Positions 17,614-30,150 of a stretch of 64,000 bases of DNA are shown here, piece by piece (within the stretch, counting starts at the first letter, position 1; each line of letters opens with the position of its first letter). The notes under the pieces were generated by a model, which was not told the origin of the DNA, ran no database searches, and saw only the letters and a list, made by a program, of their open reading frames with translations. The stretch is from the NCBI GenBank assembly GCA_023957775.1, contig JAMLGR010000014.1, positions 1-64,000 of the forward strand. The letters are read 5' to 3'. Source of the DNA: Fimbriimonadaceae bacterium. Its GTDB lineage: Bacteria > Armatimonadota > Fimbriimonadia > Fimbriimonadales > Fimbriimonadaceae. A program made the position numbers and the translations under genes.

Positions 17614-18456
17614 CTACTCGTGCGTGAGCGGGTTGGGCGCCGCGGGCGTGCGCATCTCGATTCGCTCGCCCGACGCGTCGGGCACCAGAACCCCGCAGGG
17701 GCCGCCCGAAGCGCTCTCCTCGAGCGCCACCTCCGAGCCGTCCATGCGCAACACGGGGTGGTAGAAGGGCGCGACGCGCTCCGCATTGCCCGTGATGTAG
17801 TGCCCGATCAACGCCCGGCGGAACCGATCCGGGGACGTGTTCGGGAAACTCCCGTGAATCAACAACCCGTGGAAGAAGAGCACGTCGCCCGGTTGCATCC
17901 GCACGGGCACGGGCGCCATGCCGCCCGGCACCGGGACCGTGACGTCGGTGAAGCTCTGGGTCGTGTCGGCGCGTTCGGTGCACAGAAGGGGCAGGGTGTG
18001 GGAACCCGGCACGACCTGCAGGCACCCGTTCTCCTCGTCGCAAGGGTCGAGGGCCATCCACGCGGCCAGGCAAGTGCCGGGGGCGGCGCGAAGATACGTC
18101 TGGTCCTGGTGGAGGGCTTGGCCCCGGGCTCCGGCAGGTTTGAAGTAGAGCATCGTCTGCACGGCGTACGGCTCCTCGCCCGAGAGGCTGCGCAGCGCCG
18201 CGCCGATTTTGGGGTCCAGCACCCAATCGCGGCTGATGGCGTCCCACCGGTGCATGTGGATCATGCGGGGGTAGCGTTTGAGGGGATCGTTCCCGCCGAT
18301 GTCGACGCCGTCGTAGTCCCCCGGGTGCGAGCCCTCCTCCCGGAGAGCCATGAAGTGCTCGCGCAACGCGACGGCATCGCTTGGGGAGAACAGGTCGTGG
18401 AGGACGACGTAGCCCTCTGTCTCAAACTGCGTGCGCTCGGCCTCGGTCACGGGCAT
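17614..18456 (-). CDS. Phytanoyl-CoA dioxygenase (PhyH) family protein
   Basis: The 280-residue protein is an Fe(II)/2-oxoglutarate-dependent oxygenase of the PhyH family. The iron ligands are His and Asp of ALHQDQTY (about 116-118) and a distal His, probably in FFHGLLIHGSFPN. The 2-oxoglutarate-binding Arg follows in RFRRALIGHY. The N-terminal FETEGYVVLHDLFSP is typical. The substrate is unknown. Unlike many neighbours it has a short leader: CATAAT at 18474-18479 predicts a start at the GAGGTGG Shine-Dalgarno block just before the ATG. Cytosolic. Confidence 0.9.
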   Translation of the reverse strand: MPVTEAERTQFETEGYVVLHDLFSPSDAVALREHFMALREEGSHPGDYDGVDIGGNDPLKRYPRMIHMHRWDAISRDWVLDPKIGAALRSLSGEEPYAVQTMLYFKPAGARGQALHQDQTYLRAAPGTCLAAWMALDPCDEENGCLQVVPGSHTLPLLCTERADTTQSFTDVTVPVPGGMAPVPVRMQPGDVLFFHGLLIHGSFPNTSPDRFRRALIGHYITGNAERVAPFYHPVLRMDGSEVALEESASGGPCGVLVPDASGERIEMRTPAAPNPLTHE

Positions 18457-18460
18457 CGTT

Positions 18461-18479
18461 CCACCTCGTTTCCATTATG
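18461..18479 (-). promoter_or_regulatory. Promoter and ribosome site of the PhyH gene
   Basis: On the minus strand CATAAT (18479-18474) is followed by six bases and then GAGGTGG (18467-18461), four bases before the ATG. This is the leadered counterpart of the leaderless starts elsewhere in the window. Confidence 0.5.
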
Positions 18480-18501
18480 GATCGGTTTCGAAAGACGGTC
18501 A

Positions 18502-18527
18502 GCACGCCCGTCCAGCGGGCGTGGCAC
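18502..18527. repeat. REP-like palindrome, copy 3
   Basis: The same palindrome as at 59851, preceded by one extra G. It lies between the divergent PhyH and moeA genes, upstream of the moeA start. Confidence 0.85.
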
Positions 18528-18561
18528 GCGGGTTCTTGCCCGGGCCGGTCATGATGAGGGT

Positions 18562-19761
18562 ATGAGCGAACTGCTCTCGTACGAGGCGTTCCTGGATGCG
18601 GTGCGCCCGCACCTCGCCGTTCCGACCGGCGGCGAGGCCGCCGCGCTGGATCGCGCGGTGGGGCGCGTATTGAGCCAAGACGTTGTGGCGACCGAGGCCT
18701 ACCCGCGGTTCGACAACTCGGCCGTGGACGGCTACGCCGTTGGCCATGCGTCGGACGCGCGAGCCGGGAGCCGGCTGGCGGTGGCGGCAGCCGTGGCCGC
18801 CGGAGACGCTCCGCCCGAGGGGATCGCACGCGGAACCTGCGTGCGCATCCTGACGGGAGCGGCGGTTCCCCCTGGCACGTGGGGCATTGCGATGCAGGAG
18901 GACGTCGAGACCGTGGCGGACGCGGTCGTGCTGCGTGCCGAATGCGCCGAGGGGGCGCACGTGCGGCGGGCTGGCGACGACTACCATCCCGGAGCCGTCC
19001 TGCTGCGAGCGGGTTCCCGCGTAGGGCCGGGAGCCGTGGCGGTCCTTGCCGAGCAGGGGGTCGGGACGGTGGACGTGTGGCGGCGTCCACGAGTCGGCGT
19101 ACTGGCCACCGGAGCCGAACTCGTCGACGCCTCCCAGGAGCCTCCGCCGGGCTGTCTGCGCGACTCCAACGGGCCGATGTTGGCGGGATTGTCCCAGAGG
19201 TACGGGGGAGAGGTCCTCGGGGTGGAGCGCTGCGGGGATACGGAGCAGGCCACTTGCTCCGCGTTGGAGAGGCTTTGTGGCTCCAACGATCTTGTGATCA
19301 CCGCCGGGGGTGTTTCGGTGGGGGATCGGGATCATGTGCCGGCGGCGGTGGAGTCCCTGGGCGAGGTCGTTGCGCACGGGGTGAAGATCAAACCCGGTAA
19401 GCCGATGCTCTTCGGAAGGGTGGGCCCGTGCTCCGTTTTTGGGTTGCCCGGCAACCCGGCGAGCGCGTTTGTGGGCTTCCACCTGTTTGTGCGGGAGGCG
19501 CTGGCGGCGGCCTCGGGGTGTGCGAATCCACGACTGGAGTGGATGGAAATTCCCTTTCTCTCCGAGCGCGAGGCCCACGGTCGGGACGAGTTCGTCAGGT
19601 GCGTCTGGGGCTACCGTGGAGATCGCTGGGGGGCCTGGCCCGCGGGGGAGCAGGGTTCGTTCGGCGTCCGGTCGCTCGCCGAGGCCACATGCCTGGTACG
19701 GCTCGTCGCGGGCTCGACGGGCCGCTCGGGCCAATTGCGGCCCACCTTGGCCGTCGATTAA
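18562..19761 (+). CDS. moeA: Molybdopterin molybdenumtransferase MoeA
   Basis: The 399-residue protein inserts molybdate into adenylylated molybdopterin in molybdenum cofactor synthesis. MoeA signatures are RFDNSAVDGYAVGH, RILTGAAVPPG, VGVLATGAELVD, DSNGPMLAGL, the GGVSVGDRDHVP loop and KPGKPMLFG followed by FGLPGNPASAF. The length is usual. The start has both a GATGAGGG ribosome site and a CATGAT hexamer six bases away, so either initiation mode is possible. No other moa/moe genes are adjacent. Cytosolic. Confidence 0.96.
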   Translation: MSELLSYEAFLDAVRPHLAVPTGGEAAALDRAVGRVLSQDVVATEAYPRFDNSAVDGYAVGHASDARAGSRLAVAAAVAAGDAPPEGIARGTCVRILTGAAVPPGTWGIAMQEDVETVADAVVLRAECAEGAHVRRAGDDYHPGAVLLRAGSRVGPGAVAVLAEQGVGTVDVWRRPRVGVLATGAELVDASQEPPPGCLRDSNGPMLAGLSQRYGGEVLGVERCGDTEQATCSALERLCGSNDLVITAGGVSVGDRDHVPAAVESLGEVVAHGVKIKPGKPMLFGRVGPCSVFGLPGNPASAFVGFHLFVREALAAASGCANPRLEWMEIPFLSEREAHGRDEFVRCVWGYRGDRWGAWPAGEQGSFGVRSLAEATCLVRLVAGSTGRSGQLRPTLAVD

Positions 19762-19838
19762 GGGTTCCTGAGGTACCCGCCGATCCCTTCCGATAATCTG
19801 CTTGCCGGCCCGATTTCGCGTGGGCCGATGGGCTGTAT

Positions 19839-21860
19839 ATGGATAACCGTAGGAAAGCAGGCGCCGTGCGCGCCGTTGCCATAGGCGTCGGGCTTGCACT
19901 GACGGCCGTCGCTGGGGCGCAACAGGACGATTTGACGCAACTCAGCCTCTCGGATCTCATGCAGATCAAGGTGGTGTCCGCGTCGAAGCGCCCGCAGGGC
20001 CTTGCCGACGTGGCCGCCTCCGTCTTCGTGATCACCGGGGAGGATATCCGGCGGTCGGGTGTGCGTTCCATACCCGAGGCGTTGCGGCTGGCCCCCGGCG
20101 TGCAAGTGTCCCAGCAAGATGCGGGGACGTGGTACGTGGGCATCCGGGGATTCTCCGGACGGTTCTCCAACAAGCTGTTGGTTCTCGTGGACGGCCGAAG
20201 CGTCTACACTCCGCTCTTCTCCGGCGTGTTCTGGGACGCGGTCGATGTGCCCCTTGCCGACATCGATCGCATCGAGGTGATCCGTGGACCGGGCGGCGCG
20301 GTTTGGGGGGCGAATGCGGTCAATGGTGTGATCAACATCGTGACGAAGTGTGCCGCGGACACCCAAGGCGGACTCGCGGAGGCCGGGGCCGGGACCGAGG
20401 AGCATGCGTTTGGTTCGGTTCGTTATGGCGGCACGTTCGGGCGCGGCGGGCACTACCGGGTGTTCGCGCAGGCGACCGATCATGCGGCTTTGGACCGCTC
20501 AGACGGTTCCGCCGCCGACGATGCCTTCCGCTCGCAGCACATCGGATTTCGGGCGGACGACGCGTCCACGGAGAGGGACAACCTGACCGTCACGATGGGC
20601 GCGTTCGCGCGCCAGTGGTCGCAGGCAACGCTGAGCCCGGTTCTTGGGGCTCCGTACGGGACTCGAACCGTCTCCGATCAGTCCGCCCAACACTGGTACG
20701 GGCACCTGGACTGGGACCACGACAGCGGGCCGAACACGAAGACGGCCGTTCTTGGCAATTTTGAACACTTCGATCGGGACATGCCCGAGATCGCCACAAA
20801 GCGGACGACGTGGTCGCTCGATTTCCAGCAGTCCACGCTCGTCGATGCCGCGCAACGCTGGGTTTGGGGATTGGGATTCCGCCGGACCTCGGACCACACC
20901 GATGGGACGTTCCTCGTCGCGTTGGACCCGGCCAACCGCACCGAGGATCTCTGGAGCGGCTTTGTCAGCGACGAGGTCTCGCTCACGGACAAGACGCGGC
21001 TGACTCTTGGCGCCAAGCTGGAACGAAACGGCTACACGGGATGGGAGTTTCAGCCCAGCGTGAGGTTGCTTCACCAGCCGGATGCCGACCAGACCTGGTG
21101 GGCTTCCGTCAGTCGGGCCGTTCGAACACCGAGCCGCATCGATCAGGACGGGCGCATCAACTTTCGGGCGATGCCGGGCATGGGCGGGATGCCGACTCTG
21201 ATCGCGCTCTTCGGCGACGGGTCCTTCGACTCCGAGAAGTTGACCTCGCACGAGGTCGGGTGGCGCAAGAGGGTCTCCGACACGCTGACGCTCGACGTTT
21301 CCGGCTACTACAACATCTACTCCGATCTGCGCAGCTTCGAGCCCGGGGCCGGTTTCCTCGAAACGTCTCCACCGCCGGACCACGGCGTTGCGCCTTACAT
21401 CTTTGGCAACCAGATCAAGGGAACGACGCGCGGACTGGAGGTCGTCGCCCGCAGTCGCCCTACCTCCAGGTGGAATCTGCTCGCCGGTTTCGCGTGGTAC
21501 CACGAGGACTTGCGGCTGACGGAGAACTCGTTGGATCCGTTTGGCCCCGGTGTGGGGGACGGCAGGGGGGTCACCCCGAGCCGGCAGTTCCTGCTGGTCT
21601 CGCAGCTCGACCTCGGCGGCAGCTGGCAGCTCGACAGCAATCTCTTCTACGTGGATTCGATCCAGGAGCTTGCGGGACACGTCGATCCCTACTGGCGTTG
21701 GGACGTCCGCCTCGGCTGGAGCCCAAGCCCCGACCTCACTCTGGGCCTCGTCGTGCGGAACTTGCTGGACGACCGCCACGAGGAGACGAACTCGTCGTTT
21801 CTCACGCCGTCGTCGAGCATTCCGCGATCGGCCACGCTCCAGGCTTCATGGCGCTTCTAG
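19839..21860 (+). CDS. TonB-dependent outer-membrane receptor
   Basis: The 673-residue protein has a signal peptide (cleavage probably after VAGAQ, near residue 28), then LSLSDLMQIKVVSASKR, a TonB-box-like region, and the plug domain with SVFVITGEDIRRSG, PEALRLAPGVQV, YVGIRGFSGRFSNKLLVLVDG and RIEVIRGPGGAVWGANAVNGVINI. The remainder is a beta barrel of alternating polar and aromatic strands that ends in ATLQASWRF, a typical C-terminal Phe for outer-membrane insertion. The ligand is unknown. It is followed after seven bases by a YfiR-type gene and then a hybrid kinase, so it may serve as a sensor. A GATAAT sequence at 19795-19800 is a candidate -10. Confidence 0.93.
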   Translation: MDNRRKAGAVRAVAIGVGLALTAVAGAQQDDLTQLSLSDLMQIKVVSASKRPQGLADVAASVFVITGEDIRRSGVRSIPEALRLAPGVQVSQQDAGTWYVGIRGFSGRFSNKLLVLVDGRSVYTPLFSGVFWDAVDVPLADIDRIEVIRGPGGAVWGANAVNGVINIVTKCAADTQGGLAEAGAGTEEHAFGSVRYGGTFGRGGHYRVFAQATDHAALDRSDGSAADDAFRSQHIGFRADDASTERDNLTVTMGAFARQWSQATLSPVLGAPYGTRTVSDQSAQHWYGHLDWDHDSGPNTKTAVLGNFEHFDRDMPEIATKRTTWSLDFQQSTLVDAAQRWVWGLGFRRTSDHTDGTFLVALDPANRTEDLWSGFVSDEVSLTDKTRLTLGAKLERNGYTGWEFQPSVRLLHQPDADQTWWASVSRAVRTPSRIDQDGRINFRAMPGMGGMPTLIALFGDGSFDSEKLTSHEVGWRKRVSDTLTLDVSGYYNIYSDLRSFEPGAGFLETSPPPDHGVAPYIFGNQIKGTTRGLEVVARSRPTSRWNLLAGFAWYHEDLRLTENSLDPFGPGVGDGRGVTPSRQFLLVSQLDLGGSWQLDSNLFYVDSIQELAGHVDPYWRWDVRLGWSPSPDLTLGLVVRNLLDDRHEETNSSFLTPSSSIPRSATLQASWRF

Positions 21861-21867
21861 GGAACGA

Positions 21868-22445
21868 ATGACGATCCGGACACCAGGAGGGAGTCGTTTG
21901 CGGGGAGCGTTGAGACTGCTCGGCGTCGCGCTTCTCGTCGTCTCCGGTTCTCTGCGGGCGCAGCAGGTGAGCGAGTACCAGCTCAAGGCGGCGTTCCTGG
22001 TGAAGTTCACCGCGTTTGTCGTGTGGCCTCCCAAGTCGCTGCCGCCTCCCAAGGAGCCGTTCGTGATCGGCATCGTGGGCGCCGATCCCTTCGGACGGCT
22101 GCTTGACGACGCGGTCAAAGACAAGTCCGTCGAGGGACGGCCGATCGTGGTGAGGCGCTTCGCTTGGGGCCAATCCTTGGACGCGTGCCGCGTCGTCTTC
22201 ATGTCCGATTCCGAAGGACGCAAGGTCGCCCGCCTGTTGCTCGCGACCCAAGGCAAGCCCATTCTCACCGTGGGTGAGACCGAGAGGTTTGCCCAGCAGG
22301 GTGGGATGATCGGTTTGCGGGTGCTGAACAGCCGAGCGGCCATGGACGTCAACCTCGGCTCCGCCAGGGCCAACGGCTTGGCGATCCGATCCGGCCTGCT
22401 CCAGGTGGCCAACTCCGTGATCGACGGTTCGAGAGGTGGGTCGCG

Positions 22446-22449
<4 letters not shown>
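21868..22449 (+). CDS. YfiR family periplasmic protein (DUF4154)
   Basis: The 193-residue protein has a signal peptide (cleavage near LRAQQV, residue 30) and the YfiR pattern: [61 protein letters not shown] and [24 protein letters not shown]. In Pseudomonas YfiR is a periplasmic inhibitor of the membrane cyclase YfiN. Here the downstream partner is a membrane histidine kinase, overlapped by four bases (ATGA), so an analogous periplasmic control of the kinase is inferred. AGGGA precedes the ATG. Confidence 0.9.
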
Positions 22450-25163
<2,714 letters not shown>

Positions 25164-25250
25164 GCATTGTACGGGGCAACCCCTATTTGGATGAAACTTC
25201 GACCATCGGCCGGTCGTCATCAATGCCGAACGAGTGGAGGAATGCAATAC

Positions 25251-27050
25251 ATGGTGAAGCGGGCTGTTCGATTGGGTGGGGTGCTGCTGGCGCTCTTCAT
25301 TGCGACCCTTGGCGCGTGGGCAGACGGGTTCACGCAGGCGGATCTTGAGAAGATGGTGAGAGAGCTGGAGACGGTATTGCCGCCGGATCCCAAACTCCTC
25401 TATCCCATCAAATGCACCGTGGTGGAGAAGAACAACGTCAACGCCTACGCGACTGCGACCGAGGAGGGTGGAAAACTGCGCGCCACCATGGTCGTGTTCA
25501 GCGGGCTCGTCGATTTCGCGAAAGGCGATCTCAAGATGATTCGAGCGGTCGTGGCGCACGAGGTCAGCCACCTGTCTCGCGGCCACATCACGGGCCCCTC
25601 GCCCGCCGCGCGGGACGCCAGCAACCTCTGGACGCGCCAGCAGGAGTTCGATGCGGACATCACGGGCGCGGCGGCCCTCCAGCGGTTGGGCTATTCGAAG
25701 GACGACATGGTCCAGATGCTCCTGATGTTGGAGACCCTCAACGACCGGTCCGGAAGCTGGTGGGAGCAGATCAGCGCCGACCACGCGGATCCCAAGGCCC
25801 GAGCCGCGGAGATCTCGGACAACCCGACGGTGCTCAAGGCTCTGATGCAGTTCGATGTGGGTCTGGCCTTCATGGACAGTCGGCGCTGGGCCATGGCGGA
25901 GCGTTTCTTCGACGACGCGTATGCCCGCCAACCGAAGCTCGTCGAGGCGCTCGTGAATGGCGCCCAGTGCGAGCTCCAGCGCTACTACGAGTTCCTGCCG
26001 TTCGAAGTCCGGGAAAAGTGGCTGCGGCCCGATTTCGGCCCGATCTTGGCCAAACCGCAGCTCGGCTCCCGGGGAGACGTGGTCACCGACGGGGACCGCA
26101 AGCGGTACGCCGAGGCGCTGGCCAAGCTCGAAGAGGCTGTCTCCAAATCGGGGACGGTGCGGGCCAGGGAGCTTCTCGCCCTCGCCCAAGTGCTCGAACC
26201 CGACGGCAAGAAGGAGATCGTCCAGAAGGGGATCGACTCCATGAAGGCGATGACCCAGTCGTTGACGGACTCGAAAGAGGACCAGATCCTGCGGCTGCGG
26301 CTGGCCAACAACCTGTGCGTGGGATACCACCGGATCGACGACCTCAACGCCGGGTACGCCGCGTTGATGGACGCGCAGAGGAAGACGAAGTACTTCAACT
26401 ACGCGCTTGGCGAGAACCTCGGTCGCATCACGGTCAACAAGCGGTCCGAGTCGGACGAAGAGCTCGCGATGAACGTGATGTTCACGTGGTTGAAGAACGC
26501 TCAGAAGGTCGCTCCCTACTGGGAGGCCGTCCACAAGAACTATGTGGACGCGTGCGGGCGGCTAAGCCTGAAGCCCAATACGATCGAAGCGCGGCCGTTG
26601 ATGTTCTGCAAGGCCGTGACGCTCTACGTGGGAGGCCGCGAGTACGGCCTCTTCCGCCCCATCGAGGAGTACCGCGACGGCTTGGGAGATCCCGACGCAA
26701 CGATTCGCTTCAGCGACGTCTACACCGACCTGATGGAGATGCGCTGGAAGGCGGGCAACATCTCGATCTTCACCGAGCGGGGCAATGCGATGCGCCTGAC
26801 CACGTACGAATCGGGTTCGCGGCTGTTCCTGCAGCCGACGGATCGCGCCGTCTCCGGCGGGTTCAACATCACGGTGGGCATGAGCGAAACGGACCTCAAG
26901 AAGATCCTCGACCCCGAATCGGGCGTCAAGGTCAATCTCGCCAAAGGTGGCGATCTGGAGGAGTGGCGCTATTGGTCCGGGCTGAACTTGGGAATCCTTC
27001 TCGAGGACGGGCGGGTGAAGGGGTTGACGATCACCCCCGTGGACGAGTGA
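25251..27050 (+). CDS. M48-family secreted metalloprotease with TPR-like region
   Basis: The ~599-residue protein has a signal peptide (cleavage near GAWADG, residue 24), then an M48 protease domain with zinc motif HEVSH at 103-107 and the third ligand in RQQEFDAD (Glu132). This gluzincin type is found in BepA-like outer-membrane quality-control proteases. The following ~400 residues are mostly helical, TPR-like (MQFDVGLAFMDSRRWAMAERFF, then YARQPKLVEALVNGA). The C-terminal 150 residues form a beta-rich module. GGAGG precedes the start; an ATG at 25242 is an alternative. The 3' end overlaps the convergent caspase gene by 20 bases. Confidence 0.88.
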   Translation: MVKRAVRLGGVLLALFIATLGAWADGFTQADLEKMVRELETVLPPDPKLLYPIKCTVVEKNNVNAYATATEEGGKLRATMVVFSGLVDFAKGDLKMIRAVVAHEVSHLSRGHITGPSPAARDASNLWTRQQEFDADITGAAALQRLGYSKDDMVQMLLMLETLNDRSGSWWEQISADHADPKARAAEISDNPTVLKALMQFDVGLAFMDSRRWAMAERFFDDAYARQPKLVEALVNGAQCELQRYYEFLPFEVREKWLRPDFGPILAKPQLGSRGDVVTDGDRKRYAEALAKLEEAVSKSGTVRARELLALAQVLEPDGKKEIVQKGIDSMKAMTQSLTDSKEDQILRLRLANNLCVGYHRIDDLNAGYAALMDAQRKTKYFNYALGENLGRITVNKRSESDEELAMNVMFTWLKNAQKVAPYWEAVHKNYVDACGRLSLKPNTIEARPLMFCKAVTLYVGGREYGLFRPIEEYRDGLGDPDATIRFSDVYTDLMEMRWKAGNISIFTERGNAMRLTTYESGSRLFLQPTDRAVSGGFNITVGMSETDLKKILDPESGVKVNLAKGGDLEEWRYWSGLNLGILLEDGRVKGLTITPVDE

Positions 27051-30000
27051 TGCCCGCGCCCGCCTCGACGACCGGGGTCGTCGGGGCGGGTTTTGCGAGC
27101 CAGGTCGTGCGAACCCCTTTGTCGTCGAGGAGCACCAAGAGGAGGCCCCGTTCGCGGATCGGCCCGACCTCGGCGATGGTGGAGAGGGGAGGGATTTTCG
27201 CGAAGAGCTCTTGGCTCTTGCCCCCACTGCGGACCGTCGCGAGGAGATTGCCGTTGGCGTCCACGGTCCCCGAGATCGCGAACAGGGTCCCGTCGCCGGT
27301 TTCGAAGAGCCCGGAGGCCTTGCCTTGGGAGGTCGCGCTCAGCGTGAGCTTGCCCGTGCTGCGCTCCATGGCGTCGTCGACGGCGTCGACGTTCCATTCG
27401 ATCGATCCGGCGAACCGGCCCGCACCCGCACCGGTGTAGGCGAAATCCGCGATCAACGGGCTACCCAGCTGGGCGATCGACGCATCGTACGCCAGCGCAT
27501 CGACCTTCGCATCTTCGCCGGCCGCGCGCGCAAGGTCTCCAAGCTGGCGCATCGCCTCGAGGTGGACGAACGGGTAGCCCCACGAGCGCTCGGTGCGGGA
27601 CTCTTCGAGCAACGGGACGGCGTCCTCCTTCTTGCCGAGTTTGAGAAGTGCGAGCCCTTTCAAGGCGCGCGCGTAGCCCTCCACAGGCTCCGAGTCGGAA
27701 AGGGTTTTGAGGATCTCGTCCCGTTTGGGTCCATCGGCGTCGAGGTACGCGCGCAACAGGGTTTCGCCAAGGCCCTCTGCGCCCGGGTAGGGAGTGAACT
27801 TCGCGAGCAAGGCGCGGGCGCGGTCGGGCCGGCCCCGCATGGCGTGGGTGAAGGCGAGGTGACGGATCGCGTCGCTGGCGACCGGGCCCGCGGCGAGGGC
27901 CATGGTTTCCAGCTTTTCGCACGTCGCGTCATCGCCCGCGCCCGCGAACGCGATGACCAGCGTGCTGAGCGCGTCGGCGGGCACGGTGCCTGCGTCGATG
28001 AGCTTCCCGAACTGCTCGCGACAGGCCCGAGCGACCTGCATTTGCCGTTCCATCATCGCGCCCATCCGCACCAACGGCCACCAGCCGTACACGGTGGGCC
28101 CCAGGTCTTTGCGCACCTCGTCCAGCATGAGGAACGCGCCGTTGGCGAACATGGCATACGTTTCCGCCGGGACCTTCCCCTGGTCGAAGGCATCGCCCAG
28201 AAACGCATCGAAGAGCTCGACGAACTCGATGCGCAGCCCCACGGGATCCGGCGCGTACGACTCGGCTTCGGCATAGGCCTTGAGCAGGGCCTCGCTGCCC
28301 CCTTGCAGCGCGTCGGCGACGGAGGCGGCGAGGCGGGCCTTCCATGAGTACTTGAAGCGCTGGGCGATGGCGGCCGCCTCTTGGGCGACTTGGGCCGAAT
28401 CTGCGCCCAGCACGCGGAGCCCTTGAAGCATGGAATCGGCGTCGCGAACCGACTCGAAGGCCAACTTGACCTCTGCGACCGCCCCGGCGCGGTCCCCCTG
28501 GTCGCGCAGGATTTGGGCTTTTTTCACGTGCCAGATCGAGACGTGGGAGCCACCCGCCTCGATGCGCTGGTCCACGAGCTTGGCGAACTCGGCGCGGGCA
28601 CCCTGCGTTTCCAGGAGATTGGCCAGGAGGAGGGCTCCGATGTTGGCCGTCGGCTCCTCCTCGGGGTCTTCCGTGCGGTTGGCGACGCGGCCGAAGGCCT
28701 GGCGGGCGTCCTCGAGGCGGTTCTCCAGGACCGCCGCTTCGCCCGCGAAGTAGTCGCGGAACCGCGAGGGAAGTTCCTCGAGCTTCTGCACGTCGCGCAG
28801 GAACGCGATCTGGGCGTCCTTCTGGGCGTAGAGCTTCAAGACGCTCCACGCCACGTAGGCGCTGACCGAGTCGTGCCCGAGCGCGAACACGCGCTGGGCG
28901 GCCTTTGCTCGTTCGACGGGGTCGAAGGACGTGTCCGGATCGAAGCTGGCCGAGAGGCTTCCGAAGTAGGATGCGGGATCCTCCGTGCGGACCTGGCGGA
29001 ACCGTTTGGAGGCCTCGGCCTGGCGTTCGGTGAGGTAGAAGGTCAATCCGAGCATGTAGGTGCCGAAGGGGGATAGCCCTATCGACTCGGCGGCCCGGAG
29101 AATTTCGACGGCGTCTTCGGGGCGCCCGCCGTCGAGGAGCACGGACGCGTACTCGGTCATCGCGGCCACGAACGCGTCGGGATCGAGGGACTTCGCCTGT
29201 TCCCGAAAGGCGGCGACCGTCTCGGGATCGCCACTTTCGGGCGGATAGGCGGCAAGAAGCACGTCCTCGGTCGGACTGCTCCACACCGCCGGGACCTGGG
29301 CGTCGTCGCCGTAGTCGCGTTCGGTGTCGGCCTGCGTTTCGCTCTGGACGCGTTTGCCCACTTCGGAGGCCCAGAGGGCGCCGGACACCGGATTGCGCGC
29401 CTTCGGATCTTCCAAGACGCGAAGGAGGTGGTAGGCGAACACCCCGTGTTGGAGGCGCCCCTCCTCGTAGGAGCGTTGCCCGGGTGCCGTTCCCAGCATG
29501 ACGGCGATGTTGGCTTCGCGGCCGAGTCGTTGGAGCTCCTCGCCGAACGGATTCTCCTTGCCGCTCCGGCATGCGTCGGCGATGATCAGGACGTTCTTAA
29601 GCCCTCGTTTGACGAAGCGCTGGACGAGGGACGCCACGGGAACGCCGACGACTTTTGCGGAGGCTTTCCGGGCATCCGTAGGCAGCAGGAAATCGCCCTC
29701 GGGGAGACCGACGCCGTGGCCGGCGAAGAAGAAGACAAAGAGGTCGCCCTTGTCGAGCCTGGGGTCCGCCAGGAGGGTCTCCAGTTCGCCGATGATGTGC
29801 CCCGCGGTGGGGGTGTCTTTGGCTTCCCCGTCGTCGGTGAGGAGCCGCAGGGTGTCCGGTTCGAACCGAAAGCGCTGGACGAGCGTGTCCGCGACGGCGC
29901 GCGCGTCGTCGCACGCGTACTTGAGGGGGGCGTAATCCTCGTACCCTTCGGCGCCGATCACGATGGCCCAGCGCTTTCCCTGCACGAACGGGACCGTGGT

Positions 30001-30087
30001 CGACGCCGCAGGCGCCCGCTGGCCCCACACAAGCGGGACGAGGGCCAGGAGGAAAAGGGGAACGAGTCTGAGCCGCACGAAGTCCAT
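27031..30087 (-). CDS. Caspase-family (C14) protein with TPR repeats
   Basis: The 1018-residue protein has a signal peptide (MDFVRLRLVPLFLLALVPLV, cleavage near WGQRA), then a caspase-like domain (about 37-275). It has RWAIVIGAEGYEDY, the catalytic His124 in FFFAGHGVG and Cys173 in ADACRSG. About 600 residues of helical TPR-like repeats follow, with SPFGTYMLGLTFYLTERQAE among them. A beta-rich tail ends it (about 950-1018). Bacterial caspase homologues cleave after Arg or Lys; a role here is not known. The signal peptide suggests action outside the cytoplasm. The upstream in-frame extension runs towards the tRNA and was rejected. It overlaps the M48 gene tail-to-tail. Confidence 0.9.
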   Translation of the reverse strand: MDFVRLRLVPLFLLALVPLVWGQRAPAASTTVPFVQGKRWAIVIGAEGYEDYAPLKYACDDARAVADTLVQRFRFEPDTLRLLTDDGEAKDTPTAGHIIGELETLLADPRLDKGDLFVFFFAGHGVGLPEGDFLLPTDARKASAKVVGVPVASLVQRFVKRGLKNVLIIADACRSGKENPFGEELQRLGREANIAVMLGTAPGQRSYEEGRLQHGVFAYHLLRVLEDPKARNPVSGALWASEVGKRVQSETQADTERDYGDDAQVPAVWSSPTEDVLLAAYPPESGDPETVAAFREQAKSLDPDAFVAAMTEYASVLLDGGRPEDAVEILRAAESIGLSPFGTYMLGLTFYLTERQAEASKRFRQVRTEDPASYFGSLSASFDPDTSFDPVERAKAAQRVFALGHDSVSAYVAWSVLKLYAQKDAQIAFLRDVQKLEELPSRFRDYFAGEAAVLENRLEDARQAFGRVANRTEDPEEEPTANIGALLLANLLETQGARAEFAKLVDQRIEAGGSHVSIWHVKKAQILRDQGDRAGAVAEVKLAFESVRDADSMLQGLRVLGADSAQVAQEAAAIAQRFKYSWKARLAASVADALQGGSEALLKAYAEAESYAPDPVGLRIEFVELFDAFLGDAFDQGKVPAETYAMFANGAFLMLDEVRKDLGPTVYGWWPLVRMGAMMERQMQVARACREQFGKLIDAGTVPADALSTLVIAFAGAGDDATCEKLETMALAAGPVASDAIRHLAFTHAMRGRPDRARALLAKFTPYPGAEGLGETLLRAYLDADGPKRDEILKTLSDSEPVEGYARALKGLALLKLGKKEDAVPLLEESRTERSWGYPFVHLEAMRQLGDLARAAGEDAKVDALAYDASIAQLGSPLIADFAYTGAGAGRFAGSIEWNVDAVDDAMERSTGKLTLSATSQGKASGLFETGDGTLFAISGTVDANGNLLATVRSGGKSQELFAKIPPLSTIAEVGPIRERGLLLVLLDDKGVRTTWLAKPAPTTPVVEAGAGITRPRG

Positions 30088-30150
30088 GATAACCTTGGAA
30101 GGGGTCGTTTGCGGGCTCTCTTTGGCTGCGGGAGCCGTGCGGGAGGGATT

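Noticed and set aside
19762-19838. Riboswitch upstream of the TonB receptor gene
   Set aside because: Only one short hairpin (GGCCC with GGGCC) lies in the leader; no cobalamin, TPP or other known riboswitch pattern could be traced.
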